From Crotophaga sulcirostris (Eukaryota; Chordata; Aves; Cuculiformes; Crotophagidae), in the NCBI GenBank assembly GCA_013397455.1, contig VYZB01000120.1, positions 566,427 to 630,426 of the forward strand: DNA of 64,000 nucleotides, written 5' to 3'. Shown here piece by piece: positions 59,464 to 64,000 of the stretch. Position 1 is the first letter of the stretch; each line of letters begins with the position of its first letter. The position numbers and the translations under genes were made by a program. The notes beneath the pieces are model-generated. The model did not search any database and had not been told where the DNA came from. It was given only the letters and a program-made list of their open reading frames with translations.

Positions 59464-59505
59464 ATGGCTCATTCCCCCGTGCAGGCGGCCCTGCCGGGGA
59501 TGCAG
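59464..59505 (+). CDS. STK24: STK24 (MST3 kinase) first coding exon, short N-terminal isoform
   Basis: This 42-nt exon encodes MAHSPVQAALPGMQ and stops at donor CAG|GTGAGG. Human STK24 isoform b (431 residues) begins MAHSPVQSGLPGMQ, so 12 of 14 residues match. The ATG has a full Kozak context (GCCGCCATGG) and lies at the edge of a CpG-rich region, as expected for this housekeeping-type gene. STK24 is a GCK-III family Ser/Thr kinase acting in cell migration, apoptosis and CCM3-linked signalling. The kinase domain lies beyond the window; the next exon, expected to start NLKADPEELF, is not seen before 64000. The alternative human first exon (MDSRAQLWG) is also not found. The position after SLC15A1 on the same strand matches human 13q32. 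Confidence 0.93.
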
Positions 59506-59667
59506 GTGAGGAGCGGAGCCCCAAGGGCGGACACCGGCACGCGCCGAGGGGAGGTGGGGGGAGGAATGGAGGAAGAGGGATGGGCCCTCGCCACCTTCCC
59601 CCGAGTGGGGATGGGGGTGGTAAGGGGGTTCCTCCCCCCCCCGGACTCAGCTCCGAGGGGCTGGGAT

Positions 59668-59733
59668 GGGGGGGAAGGAGCGGGATCTTTAAGGCCCCTT
59701 CCAACCCACACCGTTCTGTGGTTCTGTGATCTC
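59668..59733 (+). mobile_element. CR1 LINE 3' tip in STK24 intron 1
   Basis: About 65 bp resembling the CR1 3' end (GATCTTTAAGGCCCCTTCCA, ACCGTTCTGTGGTTCTGTGA) embedded in GC-rich sequence just after the first STK24 exon. Confidence 0.8.
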
Positions 59734-59808
59734 GTAACCCCTGGAAACGAAACGTGCTGTCAGCGCTTCCCGTAATGCCCAGCGAGGTCCCTCCGCCTGG
59801 AGATCCCT

Positions 59809-60578
59809 NNNNNNNNNNNNNNNNNNNNNNNNNNNNNNNNNNNNNNNNNNNNNNNNNNNNNNNNNNNNNNNNNNNNNNNNNNNNNNNNNNNNNNNNNNNN
59901 NNNNNNNNNNNNNNNNNNNNNNNNNNNNNNNNNNNNNNNNNNNNNNNNNNNNNNNNNNNNNNNNNNNNNNNNNNNNNNNNNNNNNNNNNNNNNNNNNNNN
60001 NNNNNNNNNNNNNNNNNNNNNNNNNNNNNNNNNNNNNNNNNNNNNNNNNNNNNNNNNNNNNNNNNNNNNNNNNNNNNNNNNNNNNNNNNNNNNNNNNNNN
60101 NNNNNNNNNNNNNNNNNNNNNNNNNNNNNNNNNNNNNNNNNNNNNNNNNNNNNNNNNNNNNNNNNNNNNNNNNNNNNNNNNNNNNNNNNNNNNNNNNNNN
60201 NNNNNNNNNNNNNNNNNNNNNNNNNNNNNNNNNNNNNNNNNNNNNNNNNNNNNNNNNNNNNNNNNNNNNNNNNNNNNNNNNNNNNNNNNNNNNNNNNNNN
60301 NNNNNNNNNNNNNNNNNNNNNNNNNNNNNNNNNNNNNNNNNNNNNNNNNNNNNNNNNNNNNNNNNNNNNNNNNNNNNNNNNNNNNNNNNNNNNNNNNNNN
60401 NNNNNNNNNNNNNNNNNNNNNNNNNNNNNNNNNNNNNNNNNNNNNNNNNNNNNNNNNNNNNNNNNNNNNNNNNNNNNNNNNNNNNNNNNNNNNNNNNNNN
60501 NNNNNNNNNNNNNNNNNNNNNNNNNNNNNNNNNNNNNNNNNNNNNNNNNNNNNNNNNNNNNNNNNNNNNNNNNNNNNN
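59809..60578. other. Assembly gap (770 N)
   Basis: Run of N inside STK24 intron 1, starting about 300 bp after the first coding exon. Probably the remainder of the GC-rich promoter island. Confidence 0.99.
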
Positions 60579-63500
60579 TCCCACCTGCTCAGTGGCCTCT
60601 GTTTTGCCGTCAGTGTGGGGAGCAGAGGGGTCCATGGTTTGCCTCCCCCTTCTCCCGCCCAGCAGTTCTCCTTGGTGTGTTAATCCACAAAGTGAAGCGT
60701 GCATTGATGGACGATATTTCAGTCCCGTTGTTTTGACGTGGTGAGGGAGGCATGCACAAAAACAGGGCCTGCAAATGTTGACCTTCAGCACACGCTGCAG
60801 TGCCCATCTCTGTGGTGCTGCCTGAGGTGGGTGCGTGGGGACCGTGTTTGCCCCTAAGAGTTGGTTAGCAGCTGTCATTGCACAATGGGGTTTGCTGGTT
60901 CTGTGTTGTAACTGTATTTTTGAAGTAATTGGTGTGGTTTTGCTAGTGACTGAGTTGACTTCCCCCCCAGTTTTTCTTAGTCTGAATGCAAAATGGTGAG
61001 GTCGTTGGTATCTGTGTGTTGTCATTGTAATGTTTCCCACGTCTTATTAGAAACTTTCCTGCCCCGGCCTCCAAAGGAAAAACTTATGAATGGCATAGAA
61101 TTTTTCTTGATCTATATCCTGGTTTTAAAGCTTCTGGGTTCATTTGGTTTAAATGATGATTTACACAGTTTTTTTTTTTCCATGAGTCAAGGTTCTAAGT
61201 CATGAGTCTTTTCGCATAACCTGAGGATTTGAATTTAAAATGTTACATGCTTAGACATAGCATTAATTGTTTGCTCAGACGTAGCACTGGGTGCCAAATA
61301 GAGTACATAGGCCCTCACTCTGAATGGATTCATTTATTGCTCTGTAGGTACTGCTGCTGAGTGTTCAAGTTCACCTTCCAAATATGAGCAGTTTGCTGGT
61401 TGCCAGAGACAGAGAAGTAAGGGTTTCTTGCTTTGGTTAGGGCTAGGTTCATGTTGCATTTTTTTATCCTTTTGAAACATGCTGCAACCAAGACCACTAT
61501 CTGCTTACTTTGAAGCAGAATCTGTAATATTTTAGAATCACAAAATCAATTTTGTAGCTGCTCAGAAGTGAGATAATGAAGATTATTTCAGCAATATGCG
61601 TCTACTGCTTTTGTCTCACAGCACGATCTAAGGACCTGCATTTTTTATTCACTTGATTTGTTATTTAGTTTGTAATACTGTTAGCTGTACTAAATGAGTA
61701 GATGCTCAGGGCATTTGTTAGTCTGCATATTTTGGGAGTTTATTTCAAATGTCTTTTTATGCAGGACAATGTTATTTTTATTGTGTTATGAATTTCTCTC
61801 AAGTGTGTACCTTACTTTGTGGAAAAACAAACACACACACAAAAGTAAAGATCTGCTGATATGTTGAGGTAAAAAGTCTGTCAGCAATGTGAATTCTGCT
61901 TGCTAGTTTTCTGCACTCGGTTCAAGATATTCATTTCCATTCTGTCAGAATATATATAGCAATTTTATGGTGGTTTTCAGTACACAATATCTTTGATTTT
62001 TACTTGCAGTTAAATATTCAAAGGGTAGGGTACATACAATGCTTAACATCTACTTAAATAAGGCAAAGGTTATGGTTTGGGGCTTTTTATTATGTAAAAG
62101 AGAGAGGAATAGAGCTTAGTTCTCTGGGTTATAATTAAGTTGCCTAAATCACGGGACTATCTTTTCTTTTTTGGTAGTGTGATCCCTCCTCTCCACCTAC
62201 CAGCTTCTGCAACAAACAGTGTAAGCAGTGTCAGTGACAAGTTATGCAGCTTTCTGCTACATTATTTGCTATATTAATACAAGAGAGCAGTCAATATTCT
62301 AGTGTGAACAAGAGTAACTTCTTGACCTCCAAAAAAACAACATGCAGGGACCAACTCTTCATTAATGCTGTTTGGTGTGAGCTGAGTAGTGTGTAAATAG
62401 AGCAGAGAGGTGAAGAATTAATGTATTTCTCTCTGAACAACATATCTGATCGATGTTTGAAGAGTGATGCATAGAAAGTGAGTGGGTAGAGAGTGAGCCA
62501 AAGGAATGAAAAACTGAGGAGGAAATGTAGGATGGTGCTGGAAGGTTGTCAAACCCTGAGATTCGCTGTCTGCTGCGAAGTGGGCATGTTGTAACCTGAA
62601 TAAAAACAGGGTTGGGTTTTGACCTAAATTTCTATGCGTGCAAATAAGTTTAAACACAAAGTTTATGCTGTCATTGGTTTAAGAGCTTTGTGTAGATATG
62701 AGTTTGAGTGTGTGTGGCATAAAGGTGCATCGTTACTCAACTAAGGGTATGTTCTCTTCCTTCGTTATCCTTTATAGAAGTGGCCTGGGGACAATGCTTG
62801 TTTGTCTGTAATGCATGAGATTACTGCAAGGCTGGCTCAAAATAAGTGTACATGACCTTGATTTTCAAGCTGGCCTGCATTTCAAGGCCGTGGTAAGCTG
62901 CTGTAGCTTCTTTATGGAGGCTGTATTTTAAATAATAAAGTACTGTGTTTATAAATTTATGGTAAGGGTGCTTGGTGAACTGTAATGTATTTTGAACTGT
63001 ATTAGGAGTGTATTGGACCAAACAGCTCAGGAAATGTAGGCTGGCAGAGAAAATCTTAAGGAATGAAGCTGCATAACACAGTACTGCAGTACTTCAAACT
63101 GTTGTGTATGTGGCAGTAGCCAGTTTAAAGCTAATCTTTAACAATAAAATGCTAAAATAAATTGTGATTAAAGGTTTTTCTCCTCTCTTTCCGCACTTAA
63201 AAAGTTTTGGGGTTGAGCTGCGTCTGGTTTGCTTGTATTTTTCCTTGTGTTTGAAGTTGGAGAATCAGAAAAGCAATTTTTTACCCTAGCTTTTCTGTGT
63301 GCACTTTGTCTGTGTGAAATAACTGTGTAGAACAGATTTTAACTTACTTTAAAATGAGCCTTGTATTATGGTAATAACAATAAGAATACTTTAAACTCCT
63401 TCTGAGGAAAGATAAATGGATCTGTCAGCTTCAGATCCCAGAGGAGTGAGAAAAGCCCACAGGTGGTTTGCCTTTTTGGATTTATCTGTGTTTATGCAGT

Positions 63501-64000
63501 AGAGTGCCACAGTGGAATGGATCTAGGTATGACTTCTAGTTGTAATTCTAGGTGCTTCCATAGTAAAGGTTTCAAATACTCTTCTGTGCCATAACGAACA
63601 CTGATACTACTAGACTGCACATTGACTGATGAGAAATAGTTATTGTCACCTCATTTTCCTGTTTCAGTTTCCCGAAGGAGGAAAAAAGTGACCTCACTTC
63701 ACCCCACACCCTCTTCTAAATGCCCTGAAGCCCTGAGACCTTTTTTTTTTTCTCCCCAGAAAAGTAATTTTGAGAAGGTTTAGTTGTATTTTTAGGTGTG
63801 TCCATATGTCAGCTTCAGAAAATTCTTGTGGTGCTTTTAAAATTCAATTGTCTTTAAGCCAAATCCTCTTCTGTGCGGTAAAAAACTTTATCTTCCTCCT
63901 TTTCAGTTTTTTGGTAACGATTATAGTGTTTATGCAGTAAGCAATTTTTATTCATTCTTCATTGTTATTTTTAATACAAGAGCTACAGGTTCTTCATCCA

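Larger units (their letters stand above)
58720..59560 (+). promoter_or_regulatory. STK24: CpG-rich promoter and 5' UTR region of STK24
   Basis: GC- and CpG-dense sequence ends in the first coding exon, in clear contrast to the AT-rich DNA on its left. A GC box (GGGGCGGA, about 58890-58897) and the motif GCGCGCTGCC follow in the core. No TATA box is evident, as usual for CpG-island promoters. The transcription start is not determined. One ambiguous base sits at 58783. The island may continue into the gap at 59809. Confidence 0.75.
59506..64000 (+). other. STK24: STK24 intron 1 (partial)
   Basis: Begins with donor GTGAGG after the first coding exon and runs beyond the window. It contains a CR1 3' fragment (59668-59733), a 770-base gap, and about 3.4 kb of ordinary AT-rich sequence after 60579. 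The only repeats visible there are short, such as an ACACAC run near 61830. No kinase-domain exon is recognisable. Confidence 0.8.

Noticed and set aside
58656..59472. Minus-strand frames of 269 and 154 codons rich in Leu/Phe or Pro/Ser
   Set aside because: They are the complement of the homopurine tract; low-complexity shadows with no independent support.
59754..61040. Open frames of 309 and 426 codons across 59754-61040
   Set aside because: Artefacts of the 770-base N run; the flanks show no protein similarity.

Overview
This is a nuclear genomic window from a bird. It has spliced vertebrate genes with GT-AG introns, long non-coding stretches, two assembly gaps (13801-14249 and 59809-60578), and at least fifteen copies or fragments of CR1, the LINE family that dominates avian genomes. 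There are no bacterial-style operons, CRISPR arrays, rRNA or tRNA genes that I can recognise. Calling it a bird rests on the CR1 copies and on how closely the main protein resembles chicken PEPT1. I cannot name the species.

Layout. 1-17486 is the 5' flank, or possibly intron 1, of SLC15A1. It holds four CR1 pieces, one assembly gap with GC-rich sequence on its right side, and no exon I can support. 17487-40609 carries exons 2-23 of SLC15A1 (PEPT1, the proton-coupled oligopeptide transporter) on the + strand. Every exon joins in frame through GT-AG introns, and the stop codon and a 3' UTR with polyadenylation signals (about 41300) follow. With a two-residue start supplied by an unseen exon 1, the protein would be 712 residues. 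The PTR2-family motifs and the expected proton- and substrate-site residues are present. About 41300-58700 is intergenic, with several CR1 copies, simple repeats and a three-copy 132-bp tandem repeat at its right end. About 58700-59560 is a CpG-rich promoter region ending in the first coding exon of STK24 (MST3 kinase, 14 residues, + strand) at 59464-59505. The rest of the window is STK24 intron 1, broken by a gap.

The two genes are unrelated in function: an apical peptide transporter and a GCK-III Ser/Thr kinase. They are neighbours in the same orientation, as in human chromosome 13q32 (DOCK9 - SLC15A1 - STK24), so this is conserved vertebrate synteny. DOCK9 would be expected to the left, but none of its coding exons is recognisable here.

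The most noteworthy items are: (i) an uninterrupted 284-nt homopurine tract just before the STK24 start codon, lying inside a 127-codon Glu/Lys-rich upstream open frame; (ii) the 132-bp triplicated unit beside the STK24 promoter; (iii) the unplaced first exon of SLC15A1, possibly lost in a gap; (iv) lysine in place of a well-studied arginine in SLC15A1 TM7; (v) a possible degraded retrovirus-like remnant in SLC15A1 intron 2. I found no convincing previously undescribed biological system.
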